64,000 nucleotides of DNA, taken from contig JAFPWT010000002.1 of assembly GCA_017394865.1 (NCBI GenBank), positions 1 to 64,000 of the forward strand, given 5' to 3'. Both the position numbers and the translations under genes were made by a program. The DNA comes from Bacteroidales bacterium (GTDB taxonomy: Bacteria > Bacteroidota > Bacteroidia > Bacteroidales > F082). The notes under the pieces were generated by a model. The model had not been told where the DNA came from, made no database searches, and saw nothing but the letters and a program-made list of their open reading frames with translations. Below are positions 24,754 through 33,578 of this stretch, one piece after another. How positions within the stretch are numbered: the stretch's first letter is position 1; every line of letters starts with the position of its first letter.

Positions 24754-25683
24754 ATGAGACGTAACTGTACCCTCTTTTTGTTTTTCGTTCTTGCCTTTGT
24801 AACCGCCTCCATCACTTCTTGCAAGAAATTTGAAGGCGACCAGACGGTGCCGTCTTATATCCGTATCGACACCATAGGCTTGACCTGCGACTATTACACA
24901 TACGGAGCCAACACCCATCGCTTTGTCGATGCTTGGGTTTATGTTGACGATGACGTCAGGGGATGTTTTGAGTTGCCAGCCACTATTCCGATACTGAAAC
25001 AGGGGCCGCATAAAGTTTCCGTTTACGCTGGCATCGCCGTCAATGGTATCAAGGATGCCCGTTCCGGTTATCCCTTCACCGCTCCGGCAATCTTCAGTAA
25101 CGTTAATTTGGTGCCTGACAGCATTGTCACCCTAGTGCCTATGGTCACCTACTGGCCTAACGGTGAGAACCTGCATGTGCGCTGGATGGAGGACTTCGAT
25201 ACTGGCACCGTCACTATGGAGACCACTTCTCAGAGCGACGTTCCTTACATCCGCACTTCAGGGCCTCTGGCATGGCATGATCCAGAAGGCGTACATTCCA
25301 CTTACTCAGCCAAGTTTGTGCTGCCTTCTGATACGATGCAGTTCTGTTTCGTTACCAGCGAAGAATTTACTGATCTCCCAACGAAAGGCTCTCCCTGTAT
25401 GTTGGAGATGGACTACAAGTGTTCCGATACCTGTACCGTGGGCATCTTTTACCGAGAAAATTATTCCGTTATCCAAGAAGCTCTGGTCCGCCTGAAACCT
25501 ACTGGCGCCTTAGGCGAGGAGCCGGTGGAGTGGAACAAGATTTATATCAATCTTGGACCTTATTTTGTCGACTACGAAGATGCAGATTATTTCAAAGTCT
25601 ATCTCTCTTCCTGGTTTAATCGCAACGACGGCGAACAGTATTTCTATTTCGACAACCTGAAAATCATTTACAACGACCGATGA
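24754..25683 (+). CDS. Lipoprotein of unknown function
   Basis: A 309-residue predicted lipoprotein (signal MRRNCTLFLFFVLAFVTA, lipobox ITSC, followed by KK). The body looks all-beta, with a domain ending in an aromatic strand (QYFYFDNLKIIYNDR) reminiscent of a carbohydrate-binding or concanavalin-like fold; I do not recognise the family. Its stop overlaps the following sugar transferase start by 4 bp (ATGA), so the two genes are coupled. The ATG at 24754 is preferred over a TTG two codons upstream. Between it and the Gfo/Idh gene is a 53-bp A/T-rich spacer with a run of ten T. Confidence 0.85.
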   Translation: MRRNCTLFLFFVLAFVTASITSCKKFEGDQTVPSYIRIDTIGLTCDYYTYGANTHRFVDAWVYVDDDVRGCFELPATIPILKQGPHKVSVYAGIAVNGIKDARSGYPFTAPAIFSNVNLVPDSIVTLVPMVTYWPNGENLHVRWMEDFDTGTVTMETTSQSDVPYIRTSGPLAWHDPEGVHSTYSAKFVLPSDTMQFCFVTSEEFTDLPTKGSPCMLEMDYKCSDTCTVGIFYRENYSVIQEALVRLKPTGALGEEPVEWNKIYINLGPYFVDYEDADYFKVYLSSWFNRNDGEQYFYFDNLKIIYNDR

Positions 25684-27107
25684 AAAAGAAACGTATCTTG
25701 CCTTACGTGTATGGTTTCGTCGATTGGTTCCTTTCGGCGGTTGCATGGACTTTGTTCTATTATTTCCGAAAGACCATCGAAATGGTCGATGCTGGCGTAT
25801 GTCAACGTTTCGGAGCCGCTTTCCAGGATCAAAGCTTTTGGCTTGCCCTGGTCGTCATCCCTATCGGTTGGGTAGTGCTTTACGGTATCACGGGCGCTTA
25901 TCAGAGCGTTTACTCCAAATCACGTGTGAAAGAGCTTTCGCAGACTTTCTTCATCACGTTGCTGGGCGTTACGGTGTTGTTTTTTGCGGCTATCCTCGAT
26001 GACCAAATTGACACTTATAAGAAATACTACCAGTCGTTTATCACCCTCTTTGCCTTACAGTTTTTCCTGACTTATTTTGGTAGGCTGGTGATCACAAGCA
26101 TTGTGAAACATAACATCAAGACTGGAAAGATTGGCTTCAATACGCTCATTGTTGGTGGCTTTGAAAATGCAGTGGCCATTTACAAGGAGATTGCCGAACA
26201 GGAAAAGCCGACGGGGCAGCGTTTTGTAGGGTATGTGAGTGTCCGTGATGTGCCTCAGCGGCCTTTGGATGCTTACTTGGAGCATCTCGGACCGGTGGAA
26301 AACATCGTCGACATTGTCAAGAAGTACAATGTGGAGGAGGTGATCATCGCTATCGAACGTTCTGAGAAGGATTGCATGAACATCATCCTTCCGGTGATCA
26401 ACCTGACCAAAGCCGAGGTGGAGATCATCCCTGGGATGCAGGATCTGGTGTTCGGCAATGTTAAGCAATCGGCCATCTGGCGTGCTCCGTTGGTGCAAGT
26501 GAGTCCTGAGCTGATGCCTATCTGGCAGCGGGTCATCAAACGGCTGTTTGATATTGTGGTCTCCGTGTTGGTGCTGGTCATACTGTCGCCCGTCTATCTG
26601 ATTACGGCAATTATCGTTAAATTGACTTCGCCTGGACCGGTCTTCTATGTTCAGGAGCGAATCGGGAAGAACGGCAAGCCTTTCAAGATGGCCAAGTTCC
26701 GCAGTATGCGCGTCGATGCCGAGGCCAACAGCACGCCGCAACTTTCCAGCGATGACGATCCACGCATTACCAAGTTCGGCAAGTTCATGAGAAAGGTTCG
26801 TCTCGATGAGATTCCGCAGTTCTGGACGGTGCTGAAAGGGGATATGTCCATCGTGGGCTATCGTCCTGAGCGTCAATATTATATTGACCAGATTGTGGAG
26901 CGTGCTCCTTACTACAACATGTTGCTTCTGGTGAAGCCGGGTATCACGAGTTGGGGTGAGGTGAAGTTCGGCTATGCCGAAAATGTGGACGAGATGATTG
27001 AGCGCTTGAAGTACGATGTTCTCTACATTGAGAATGTAAGTATCAGTCTGGATCTCAAGATCTTGATCTATACCGTCTTAATCGTGATCCAAGGCCGAGG
27101 AAAATAA
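25680..27107 (+). CDS. Polyprenyl glycosylphosphotransferase (bacterial sugar transferase)
   Basis: A 475-residue membrane enzyme that starts surface glycan synthesis by moving a sugar-1-phosphate onto undecaprenyl phosphate. The N-terminal half has about four transmembrane segments (residues 8-28, 50-72, 90-108 and 118-135) and a nucleotide-binding-like domain (NTLIVGGFENAVAIYKEI). The C-terminal catalytic part begins KRLFDIVVSVLVLVILSP and holds KFRSMRVDAE, KVRLDEIPQFW, KGDMSIVGYRPER and KPGITSWGEV. All catalytic motifs of the family (PF02397-type) are intact. It overlaps the lipoprotein gene by 4 bp and abuts the convergent DUF4294 gene. Confidence 0.93.
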   Translation: MKKKRILPYVYGFVDWFLSAVAWTLFYYFRKTIEMVDAGVCQRFGAAFQDQSFWLALVVIPIGWVVLYGITGAYQSVYSKSRVKELSQTFFITLLGVTVLFFAAILDDQIDTYKKYYQSFITLFALQFFLTYFGRLVITSIVKHNIKTGKIGFNTLIVGGFENAVAIYKEIAEQEKPTGQRFVGYVSVRDVPQRPLDAYLEHLGPVENIVDIVKKYNVEEVIIAIERSEKDCMNIILPVINLTKAEVEIIPGMQDLVFGNVKQSAIWRAPLVQVSPELMPIWQRVIKRLFDIVVSVLVLVILSPVYLITAIIVKLTSPGPVFYVQERIGKNGKPFKMAKFRSMRVDAEANSTPQLSSDDDPRITKFGKFMRKVRLDEIPQFWTVLKGDMSIVGYRPERQYYIDQIVERAPYYNMLLLVKPGITSWGEVKFGYAENVDEMIERLKYDVLYIENVSISLDLKILIYTVLIVIQGRGK

Positions 27108-27752
27108 TCAGATTTGTCCCCGTTCAAGTAGTGTGACAATGGTCTCAATCTCGTCATCTTCGGGATTGTTCTTCGGGTCGTATTGGCTCTTGAGGTTGTA
27201 GCCCCAGAGGCGGGCAAATCCCTGATAGAAGAAGGCCCTTACTCTACCGCGGAGTTCCTGGACGAGTTTATAGGAGGTGTTGCCTGTCTCGCGGTCGATG
27301 AGGCGAATCAGGATGAGACCCTGCGAGAAGTTGAGATGTTTCAGTTCCTCAGTATATTGTTCAGTGAGTTCGTCTTCGACTTGGCAAACGAGACGGCTGC
27401 GCTCCGATTCGGAGGGAACATTGGCTAAGATGGTGTCGATTTCACGGAGTTTGTCGCCAGCCAGCTTAGCGTAAGGATAAACTTTGCGCACGTTGCTGAT
27501 GAGCTTGCGGCCACGTCGAGTCTCAGAGATCTGGAAGTAATGGTTCATGAGGTCGATGTCGACTTCAGGAAGGTTGACGATGAGGAGTGTGTCGTTGCCT
27601 GTGATGCGGGCAAAGACCGTATATCGTTTTTCTTCGCTGGGAGCTGTGGCTTGGACTTGATGGCAATAACCTTTTCCAGTGCGGACTACCAGTTGGCTGA
27701 AGGCTGTGACGGAGACCATCATGAGCATGATGGCGAGGAATGTTTTTTTCAT
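27108..27752 (-). CDS. DUF4294 family exported protein
   Basis: A 214-residue protein with a Sec signal peptide (MKKTFLAIMLMMVSVTAFSQ) and a DUF4294-type domain (NVRKVYPYAKLAGDKLREID, then FSQGLILIRLIDRETG, VQELRGRVRAFFYQGFARLWGYNLKSQYDP). The domain has no known function and is typical of Bacteroidota. The ATG at 27752 is chosen because the signal peptide begins there; the longer frame to 27794 abuts the clpX stop and adds a poor N-terminus. It lies 42 bp downstream of clpX on the same strand. It directly abuts the convergent sugar transferase stop. Confidence 0.88.
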   Translation of the reverse strand: MKKTFLAIMLMMVSVTAFSQLVVRTGKGYCHQVQATAPSEEKRYTVFARITGNDTLLIVNLPEVDIDLMNHYFQISETRRGRKLISNVRKVYPYAKLAGDKLREIDTILANVPSESERSRLVCQVEDELTEQYTEELKHLNFSQGLILIRLIDRETGNTSYKLVQELRGRVRAFFYQGFARLWGYNLKSQYDPKNNPEDDEIETIVTLLERGQI

Positions 27753-27794
27753 GGTTTTTTCCCTTTTTTTGATAACGGAAAACCCGAAAAACAA

Positions 27795-29030
27795 TTATTG
27801 TGCCAATTTAGTATTCTTGGAAAGTTTCTCCTCGGCGTAGGCGCGGGTGACGGTCAGTTGGCGTGGTCCTTCGCCAGAGGGCATCTCGAACATCGCGTCG
27901 TTGAGGATGGCTTCGACGATGGAGCGGAGGCCTCGTGCACCGAGTTTGAACTCGATGGCTTTCTCCACCATATAGTCGAGGGCGTCGTCATCGAAGCGAA
28001 GCGTGATGTTGTCCATCTCAAACAGTTTGGTGAACTGTTTCACAAGGGCGTTCTTGGGTTCGGTGAGGATGCGCTTGAGGGCTGTGGCGTCGAGCGGATC
28101 GAGGTGGGTGATGATGGGCATGCGGCCCACGATCTCGGGGATGAGACCGTATTTCTTTAAATCGGCAGGAGCGATATATTGGAGCAGGTTGCTCTTGTCG
28201 AGCACATCGTCGCTATTGGCACTGTAGCCGATGATGTTGGTGCTTTTGCGCGCTGCGATGATGCGTTCGATGCCATCGAAGGCGCCACCGGCGATGAAGA
28301 GGATGTCCTTGGTGTTGACGGCGATCATCTTCTGCTCGGGGTGTTTGCGTCCGCCCTCGGGTGGGACATTGGAGATGGTGCCTTCGAGGAGCTTAAGCAG
28401 CGCTTGTTGCACACCTTCGCCTGACACGTCGCGGGTGATGCTGGGGTTGTCGCTCTTACGGGCGATCTTGTCAAGTTCGTCGATGAAGACGATGCCGTGC
28501 TCGGCGGCGGCGACGTCGTAATTGGCGGCTTGGAGCAGACGCACCAGGATGTTCTCCACGTCTTCGCCCACATAGCCTGCCTCGGTAAGCACGGTGGCAT
28601 CTGCGATGGCGAAAGGCACGTTGAGCATCTTGGCGATGGTGCGGGCCAGCAAGGTCTTGCCTGTGCCGGTCTCGCCGACGAGGATCATGTTGGATTTCTC
28701 GATCTCCACCTCGTCGGCGAGTACCTTCTGGCTGATGCGTTTGTAATGGTTGTAAACGGCTACGGCCAAGGTGCGTTTAGCTTCGTCTTGGCCGATGACG
28801 TATTGGTCGAGGAAGCTCTTGATCTCGCGAGGCTTCTTCAATTCAAGGACAGGAGCGTTGCCTTCCTTTTTCTTCTTGGACTCCTTGAGCCCGAGTTCCT
28901 CTTTGATGATCAGGTAGGCCTGTTCAGCGCATTGTTCGCAGATCTTGGCCTCCAGACCCTGGAGGAGCATGTAGGTCTCGGTTGCTGGGCGACCGCAGAA
29001 AGAGCAGTGTTCCTGTTTCTTGTTGACCAT
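27795..29030 (-). CDS. clpX: ATP-dependent Clp protease ATP-binding subunit ClpX
   Basis: AAA+ unfoldase feeding substrates to ClpP. The 411 residues have the N-terminal zinc-binding domain (CSFCGRP and CEQC), Walker [12 protein letters not shown], the pore loop [10 protein letters not shown], Walker [11 protein letters not shown] and a sensor-2 region ([15 protein letters not shown]). The ATG at 29030 ([12 protein letters not shown]) is 1 bp from the clpP stop. It belongs to the tRNA-Leu-tig-clpP-clpX unit on the minus strand. Confidence 0.98.
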   Translation of the reverse strand: MVNKKQEHCSFCGRPATETYMLLQGLEAKICEQCAEQAYLIIKEELGLKESKKKKEGNAPVLELKKPREIKSFLDQYVIGQDEAKRTLAVAVYNHYKRISQKVLADEVEIEKSNMILVGETGTGKTLLARTIAKMLNVPFAIADATVLTEAGYVGEDVENILVRLLQAANYDVAAAEHGIVFIDELDKIARKSDNPSITRDVSGEGVQQALLKLLEGTISNVPPEGGRKHPEQKMIAVNTKDILFIAGGAFDGIERIIAARKSTNIIGYSANSDDVLDKSNLLQYIAPADLKKYGLIPEIVGRMPIITHLDPLDATALKRILTEPKNALVKQFTKLFEMDNITLRFDDDALDYMVEKAIEFKLGARGLRSIVEAILNDAMFEMPSGEGPRQLTVTRAYAEEKLSKNTKLAQ

Positions 29031-29031
29031 T

Positions 29032-29703
29032 TTATTTCTTTCTGATGAGCACTTCGTCAATCATCCCGTATTCCTTGGCTTCCTCGGCGGTCATCCAATA
29101 ATCGCGGTCGGAGTCGGCCCATACCTTGTCGTATGTCTGGCCAGAGTGCAGGGAGATGATTTCGTAGAGTTCTTTCTTGAGTTTCTGAATCTCGCGGGCT
29201 GTGATCTCGATCTCAGTGGCTTGTCCCTCAACACCGCCCATGGGCTGGTGGATCATGATGCGGGAGTGGGGCAGGGCAGAGCGTTTGCCTTTGGTGCCGG
29301 CGCACATCAGCACGGCGGCCATCGAAGCAGCGATGCCAGTGCAGATGGTGGCCACGTCGGGGCTGATGAACTGCATGGTGTCGTAGATGCCCAATCCAGC
29401 ATATACGCTGCCGCCGGGAGAGTTCAGATAAATCTGGATGTCACGCTTCGGATCGGTTGATTCAAGAAAAAGCAACTGGGCTTGGATGATGTTGGCCACA
29501 TAGTCGTCGATGGCGGTGCCAAGGAAGATGATGCGGTCCATCATCAAGCGGCTGAAAACGTCCATCTGAGCCACGTTAAGCTGGCGTTCCTCGATGACGG
29601 TAGGGCTGATGTAGCCGCTGTTGTTGATCTGCGAGATGTATTTCTCGACGCCTAAGGTGTTAAGACCTAAATGCTTTGTGGCGTATTTCTGGAATTCGTT
29701 CAT
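29032..29703 (-). CDS. clpP: ATP-dependent Clp protease proteolytic subunit
   Basis: Serine peptidase forming the tetradecameric chamber of ClpXP. Of 223 residues, the catalytic Ser is in GIAASMAAV, His in [11 protein letters not shown] and Asp in the following [18 protein letters not shown] region. It is slightly longer than E. coli ClpP, from an N-terminal extension. The start overlaps the tig stop by 4 bp (ATGA). Confidence 0.98.
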   Translation of the reverse strand: MNEFQKYATKHLGLNTLGVEKYISQINNSGYISPTVIEERQLNVAQMDVFSRLMMDRIIFLGTAIDDYVANIIQAQLLFLESTDPKRDIQIYLNSPGGSVYAGLGIYDTMQFISPDVATICTGIAASMAAVLMCAGTKGKRSALPHSRIMIHQPMGGVEGQATEIEITAREIQKLKKELYEIISLHSGQTYDKVWADSDRDYWMTAEEAKEYGMIDEVLIRKK

Positions 29704-31091
29704 TGTGCTTTCTTTTTACGGGTGGTCTTTTTGGGCTCCTTGGGAGTGTCTTTCTCAAGGGCTTTGATGAACTCGTCGTAGGTCTGGTCGGTGTATTTGA
29801 TGGCCATCTTAGTCTTGAGGAAGTTGGTCATCTTGACGTCGGCCATTTGGTTCTTGACGTTGTTGATCTGTTCTTCGTTCTTGAGGTAGTTGTCGACGAT
29901 CTTGTCGATACGGCCTTTCATGTCGTCGTCCATGGTCTCGTAGTTGAGGCCAGGGAAGATCTGGCTGCGGAGGAAGTTGCGCACTTCTTCTTCGGTGATG
30001 GCGAGTTCCATGTTGTCCTTCACGATGCTGTCTTCGATAAGCTGCCAGCGGAGGCCCTTGCTATAGTTGGCCTCGTAGTTCTTCTCGATGTCGTCCATGG
30101 AGAGCTTGCCTTGGTTGTTCTCATAGATCCAGCGTTTCAGGAAGGCGTCGGGCAGCGTGAATGGGGTGCTGTCGACGAGGGCGTCGATCATCTTCGTGAA
30201 GAGGATGCGGTCGGTCTCATTGGCGTATTGCTTTTCCATTTCCTCTTTGACGGCGGCACGGAAAGCGTCGATGTCCTTGATTTCCTTGTCGGGGAAGATC
30301 ATCTTGAAGAACTCTTCGTTGAGTTCGTGTTTCTCCTCGTGGCGGATGTCGTCGATGATGATGTTATAGTCGCTGTCGGCCGGGGCGTCTTTGCCGAGGA
30401 TCTTAGCGGCTTTCTCGTTGGAGCCGAGCAAGATGGAGAGGTTGACGATGAACTCGGAACCTACGGGTTTGCCGACGAATTTCTTCTTGTTGGTCTTGGT
30501 GCGGATGTCTTTGATATCGAGGAGCACATAGTCCTTCTGGAAGCCGCCTTCGAGTTCCTTGCCGTCTTCAGCTTCGCGGACTTTCAGCTCGAGGATGTCT
30601 TCTTCGCCGGCGGTCTCGGGATGGGTGACGTTGGGGTTGCGCTCAATGAGTTCTTCGATGGTTTTGTCGATGGCTGCGTCGTCGGCGATGACATGGGCGA
30701 AGTCGATCTTGGCCTTTTTATAGTCCACTTTGATTTCGGGGCGCAGGGCGGCTTCGAAGAAGAAGTCGAGCGAGTCCTGAGTCTCGAAGTCGACGGGCTG
30801 CTGGTGGTCGGGATCACTGAGGGGGAATCCGATAAGGTCGAGTTTGTTCTCCATGATGTGTTTGTTGAGCGTCTCGGAGACGAGGGTGTTGAGCACTTCG
30901 ACGGTGGCTTGTGCACCGTACATCTTCTTGATCATGCCGAAGGGCACCATGCCGGGACGGAAGCCGGGGATCTGGGCTTTCTGTTTCAACTTGTTGAGTT
31001 CTTTCTTTACCTGAGGCTCGTAGTCGTCTTTAACGACGTTGATTTGGATGGAGAGCAGCTGTTCTCCCTTTTGTGATTGTGTAGTGTTCAT
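29700..31091 (-). CDS. tig: Trigger factor
   Basis: Ribosome-associated chaperone with peptidyl-prolyl isomerase activity. The 463 residues show the N-terminal ribosome-binding domain (PGFRPGMVPFGMIKKMYG, corresponding to the GFRxGKxP signature with Met replacing Lys), a central region in which the FKBP-like part is diverged (SEFIVNLSILLG), a long helical C-terminal domain and a basic tail ([10 protein letters not shown]). It lies 26 nt downstream of tRNA-Leu with no promoter box or terminator between, so it is probably read from the tRNA promoter. clpP and clpX follow. Confidence 0.95.
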   Translation of the reverse strand: MNTTQSQKGEQLLSIQINVVKDDYEPQVKKELNKLKQKAQIPGFRPGMVPFGMIKKMYGAQATVEVLNTLVSETLNKHIMENKLDLIGFPLSDPDHQQPVDFETQDSLDFFFEAALRPEIKVDYKKAKIDFAHVIADDAAIDKTIEELIERNPNVTHPETAGEEDILELKVREAEDGKELEGGFQKDYVLLDIKDIRTKTNKKKFVGKPVGSEFIVNLSILLGSNEKAAKILGKDAPADSDYNIIIDDIRHEEKHELNEEFFKMIFPDKEIKDIDAFRAAVKEEMEKQYANETDRILFTKMIDALVDSTPFTLPDAFLKRWIYENNQGKLSMDDIEKNYEANYSKGLRWQLIEDSIVKDNMELAITEEEVRNFLRSQIFPGLNYETMDDDMKGRIDKIVDNYLKNEEQINNVKNQMADVKMTNFLKTKMAIKYTDQTYDEFIKALEKDTPKEPKKTTRKKKAQ

Positions 31092-31117
31092 TCAGTTACG
31101 ATTTGTTTGTTTGTCTG

Positions 31118-31199
31118 TGCGGATGAAGGGACTCGAACCCTTACTTCTTTCAAAACCAGATCCTAAGTCTGGCGCGTCTACCAATTCCGCCACACCCGC
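31118..31199 (-). tRNA. tRNA-Leu (anticodon TAG)
   Basis: 82 nt. Acceptor GCGGGTG pairs with CATCCGC (one G-T), discriminator A. The anticodon stem CCAGA/TCTGG encloses CTTAGGA, anticodon TAG. The T-arm is AAGGG-TTCGAGT-CCCTT, and the variable arm is extended, as in class II tRNAs. CCA is not encoded. It has its own TATCTTTG box (31217-31210) and lies 26 nt upstream of tig. Confidence 0.97.
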
Positions 31200-31209
31200 A
31201 TTTGGGCCG

Positions 31210-31217
31210 CAAAGATA
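31210..31217 (-). promoter_or_regulatory. -7 box of tRNA-Leu / tig-clpP-clpX
   Basis: TATCTTTG on the minus strand, 10 bp upstream of the tRNA-Leu 5' end. No TAnnTTTG box occurs between tRNA-Leu and tig. Confidence 0.7.
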
Positions 31218-31257
31218 CAAAAAATGTTGATTCGTTTAACTGTTTATTTTTTAAGGT

Positions 31258-31288
31258 AAAAAAAAGAACGACCGAAGCCGTTCTTTTT
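31258..31288 (-). terminator. Intrinsic terminator after tRNA-His
   Basis: On the minus strand the stem AAAAAGAACGGC / GTCGTTCTTTTT is closed by a TTCG tetraloop (C-UUCG-G) and runs into eight T. It separates tRNA-His from the tRNA-Leu promoter. Confidence 0.9.
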
Positions 31289-31297
31289 CTTGCTGAG

Positions 31298-31372
31298 GGT
31301 GGAATGTGGGATTCGAACCCACGACCCACGGAACCACAATCCGGTACTCTAACCAGCTGAGCTAAATCCACC
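31298..31372 (-). tRNA. tRNA-His (anticodon GTG)
   Basis: Acceptor GTGGATT with ATTCCAC (one T-T mismatch), discriminator C, and a template-encoded G at position -1 (31372), the identity element of tRNA-His. The anticodon loop TTGTGGT gives GTG; the T-arm is GTGGG-TTCGAAT-CCCAC. CCA is not encoded. The -7 box is TATCTTTG at 31395-31388. Confidence 0.96.
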
Positions 31373-31387
31373 ATCTGATTGCGGCTG

Positions 31388-31395
31388 CAAAGATA
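31388..31395 (-). promoter_or_regulatory. -7 box of tRNA-His
   Basis: TATCTTTG on the minus strand, 15 bp upstream of the tRNA. It is divergent to the box at 31437. Confidence 0.7.
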
Positions 31396-31436
31396 CAGCT
31401 TTTTTTTAATATGCAAGTCCTTTTTGAAAAAAAATC

Positions 31437-31444
31437 TATCTTTG
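31437..31444 (+). promoter_or_regulatory. -7 box of the ABC permease gene
   Basis: TATCTTTG ends only 4 bp before the ATG at 31449, so transcription would start at or just inside the start codon. No -33 TTTG is at the usual spacing. Confidence 0.55.
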
Positions 31445-31448
31445 CAGC

Positions 31449-32534
31449 ATGGTAGCAAAGAGAAATCAGCAGTCGCCGAGTGCCTTGGCATGGCAACGTT
31501 TCAGGAAGAATAAGCTAGGGATGGCCTCGCTCTTCTTCATCCTTCTGGTGGCCCTGCTGTCCATTTTTGCCTACTATATCATCCCCGACGCAACCCCCAA
31601 TGCCAACAGGCAACTGCTCGAACTTAGCACCCGCAAACCTGGCTTTGAGGTCGATATGCTCGTCCTTCCCAAAGAGAATCCCCCAGCGAAGCCAGGCTAC
31701 TTCGACCGGCTGCTGAACGGACGCCCCGATGACTGTACCTATCTGCCTTTCGACAGTATCAAGGTGTATGAGGATCATACGCTGGTGTACCTTTTCAATC
31801 CTGAGCATAGCGGCAGCGTGCGGACCCAGGAAATACCCAACGATGAGATCTCAGGTGTCAAACATCAGAAATTCTTACTAGGCACGGATCAGTTTGGGCG
31901 TGATTTTCTGAGTCGACTGGTGCTGGGTAGCCGTATCAGCCTCATCGTGGGTTTCATCGCTGTGGCCCTCAGCCTCGCCATCGGCATCTTCATCGGTAGT
32001 CTTGGAGGATTCTTCCGTGGCAAAGTCGATGATATCGTGGTATGGCTTATCAATGTGGTGTGGTCCATCCCAACATTACTACTGGTCATCGCCATCACTT
32101 TTGCCTTGGGCAAGGGTATTGGTCAGGTGTTCATCGCGGTGGGTCTCACGATGTGGGTGGAGGTGGCCCGTATTGTCCGTGGACAGATTTTCTCGGTGCG
32201 GGAGATGACTTATGTGGAGGCAGGCAAGGCACTAGGATTCAAGAATATAAGGATTATTTTAAGACATATCCTGCCGAATATTGTCAATCCTATCATTGTG
32301 GTGTCGGCCTCTAATTTCGCCTCTGCGATCCTGCTGGAGGCGGGCCTGAGCTTCCTCGGTATCGGCGTGCAGCCGCCCATGCCTTCATGGGGAAGTATGA
32401 TCAAGGAAAACTACGCTTTCATCATTCTTGATGCGGCTTATCTGGCCATTCTTCCTGGTATTGCCATCATGTTGCTGGTGCTGGCATTCATGTTGGTGGG
32501 CAATGCGCTTCGCTCGGCGATTGATAATAAATAA
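31449..32534 (+). CDS. Peptide/nickel-type ABC transporter permease (DppC/OppC family)
   Basis: A 361-residue inner-membrane permease. The OppC-type N-terminus (SALAWQRFRKNKLGMASLFFILLVALLSIFAYY) is followed by an extracytoplasmic insert of about 90 residues, the LLGTDQFGRDFLSRLVLGSRISLIVG motif, five more transmembrane segments, and the cytoplasmic EAA loop EAGKALGFKNIRIILRHILPNI, which contacts the ATPase. It ends with a LGIGVQPPMPSWG motif. Its partners (binding protein, DppB, ATPases) are not adjacent. Substrate is unknown but oligopeptides are usual. Confidence 0.93.
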   Translation: MVAKRNQQSPSALAWQRFRKNKLGMASLFFILLVALLSIFAYYIIPDATPNANRQLLELSTRKPGFEVDMLVLPKENPPAKPGYFDRLLNGRPDDCTYLPFDSIKVYEDHTLVYLFNPEHSGSVRTQEIPNDEISGVKHQKFLLGTDQFGRDFLSRLVLGSRISLIVGFIAVALSLAIGIFIGSLGGFFRGKVDDIVVWLINVVWSIPTLLLVIAITFALGKGIGQVFIAVGLTMWVEVARIVRGQIFSVREMTYVEAGKALGFKNIRIILRHILPNIVNPIIVVSASNFASAILLEAGLSFLGIGVQPPMPSWGSMIKENYAFIILDAAYLAILPGIAIMLLVLAFMLVGNALRSAIDNK

Positions 32535-32540
32535 TTTTTG

Positions 32541-32548
32541 TATCTTTG
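32541..32548 (+). promoter_or_regulatory. -7 box of ruvX
   Basis: TATCTTTG, 18 bp upstream of the ruvX ATG and 6 bp past the permease stop. Confidence 0.65.
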
Positions 32549-32566
32549 CAGTCCAATTTCAGGATT

Positions 32567-32980
32567 ATGGCTCGAATCATGGCTATCGACTTGGGACGAA
32601 AGCGTTGTGGGGTGGCGGTCACCGACCCCTTGCAGATCATTGCCAATGGCTTGACTACCGTGGAGAGCGGTAAGTTGGCCGATTGGGTGGTCGACTATGT
32701 GCGTCAGGAAGCGGTTGAAGTCATCGTCATCGGCGAGCCGAAGGACATGCACAACAACCCGTCGGACTGCTCCAAGTATATTGAACCCATCGTCAACCGT
32801 CTTCGTAAATTGCTGCCGGACATGAAGATTGTCCGCTACGACGAGCGCTTTACTTCGGTGATGGCTCACCAAACCATGATTGACGCTGGTCTGAAAAAGA
32901 AACAGCGGCAGGACAAGGCCCTAGTGGATACCGTTGCGGCAACTATCCTTCTGCAATCTTATTTGAATTCAATAAAATAA
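32567..32980 (+). CDS. ruvX: YqgF/RuvX family RNase H-fold protein
   Basis: A 137-residue putative Holliday junction resolvase and pre-16S rRNA nuclease of the YqgF family. N-terminal MAIDLGRKRCGVAVTDP, VIGEPKDMHN and YDERFTSVMA (acidic active site) with VDTVAATILLQSYL at the end. Family members begin with a short Gly/Ala-Arg-Ile segment, which supports ATG 32567 (MARIMAIDLG); the ATG at 32579 is an alternative. Length matches E. coli YqgF (138). Confidence 0.95.
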   Translation: MARIMAIDLGRKRCGVAVTDPLQIIANGLTTVESGKLADWVVDYVRQEAVEVIVIGEPKDMHNNPSDCSKYIEPIVNRLRKLLPDMKIVRYDERFTSVMAHQTMIDAGLKKKQRQDKALVDTVAATILLQSYLNSIK

Positions 32981-33007
32981 CTTTCCACTTTAAACTTTCA
33001 ACTAAAC

Positions 33008-33577
33008 ATGATCCTTCCTATCGTAGCATATGGCCATCCAACTTTGAAAGCAGTGGCCAAGGACATCAACAAGGATTTCCCTGAACTGGAGAAGCTTATC
33101 GCCGACATGTGGGAAACGCTGGCCCATTCCGAGGGGGTGGGTCTTGCCGCACCGCAAGTGAATCAGTCGATTCGCCTGTTCCTCGTCGACGCCAATCCGT
33201 TTTATCCTGATTACCCTGATGCCAAAGACTTTAAGCAGGTGTTTATCAATGCGCAGCTGGTCGACACTTTCGGTGAAGAGGTGTCTTTCAAAGAAGGATG
33301 TCTCAGTTTGCCGGGGATCTTCGAGGAAGTGACGCGCCCCGATGGCATCCGCCTGCGTTATCTTGACGAAAACTTCGTGGAACATGAAGAAGAATTCACT
33401 GGCATCAAGTCGCGCATCATCCAGCATGAGTACGACCATCTCGAAGGCCATGTGCATGTCGATCATCTGGCACCTCTTCGCAAGATGTTGCTCCAAGGCA
33501 AATTGCGCGATATCTCGGAAGGAAAATGCGATGTTGATTATAGAATGATTTTCCCTAAAAAACAAAAAAGAAGATAA
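33008..33577 (+). CDS. def: Peptide deformylase
   Basis: Metalloenzyme that removes the formyl group from nascent N-terminal Met. The 189 residues contain all three family motifs: GVGLAAPQ, EGCLSLPG (metal Cys) and QHEYDHLEGHVHVDHL (metal His pair and catalytic Glu). It follows ruvX by 27 bp and precedes the TPR lipoprotein by 1 bp. Confidence 0.97.
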   Translation: MILPIVAYGHPTLKAVAKDINKDFPELEKLIADMWETLAHSEGVGLAAPQVNQSIRLFLVDANPFYPDYPDAKDFKQVFINAQLVDTFGEEVSFKEGCLSLPGIFEEVTRPDGIRLRYLDENFVEHEEEFTGIKSRIIQHEYDHLEGHVHVDHLAPLRKMLLQGKLRDISEGKCDVDYRMIFPKKQKRR

Positions 33578-33578
33578 A

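Noticed and set aside
26055..26876. Minus-strand open frame of 273 codons opposite the sugar transferase
   Set aside because: Antisense to the conserved catalytic domain; His/Arg/Asp-rich composition typical of a shadow frame.
29676..31076. Open frame of 466 codons on the plus strand opposite tig
   Set aside because: It is exactly antisense to trigger factor, with a low-complexity Val/Phe/Asp/Leu composition that mirrors the Lys/Glu/Asn-rich tig codons. No promoter box or known domain is present.
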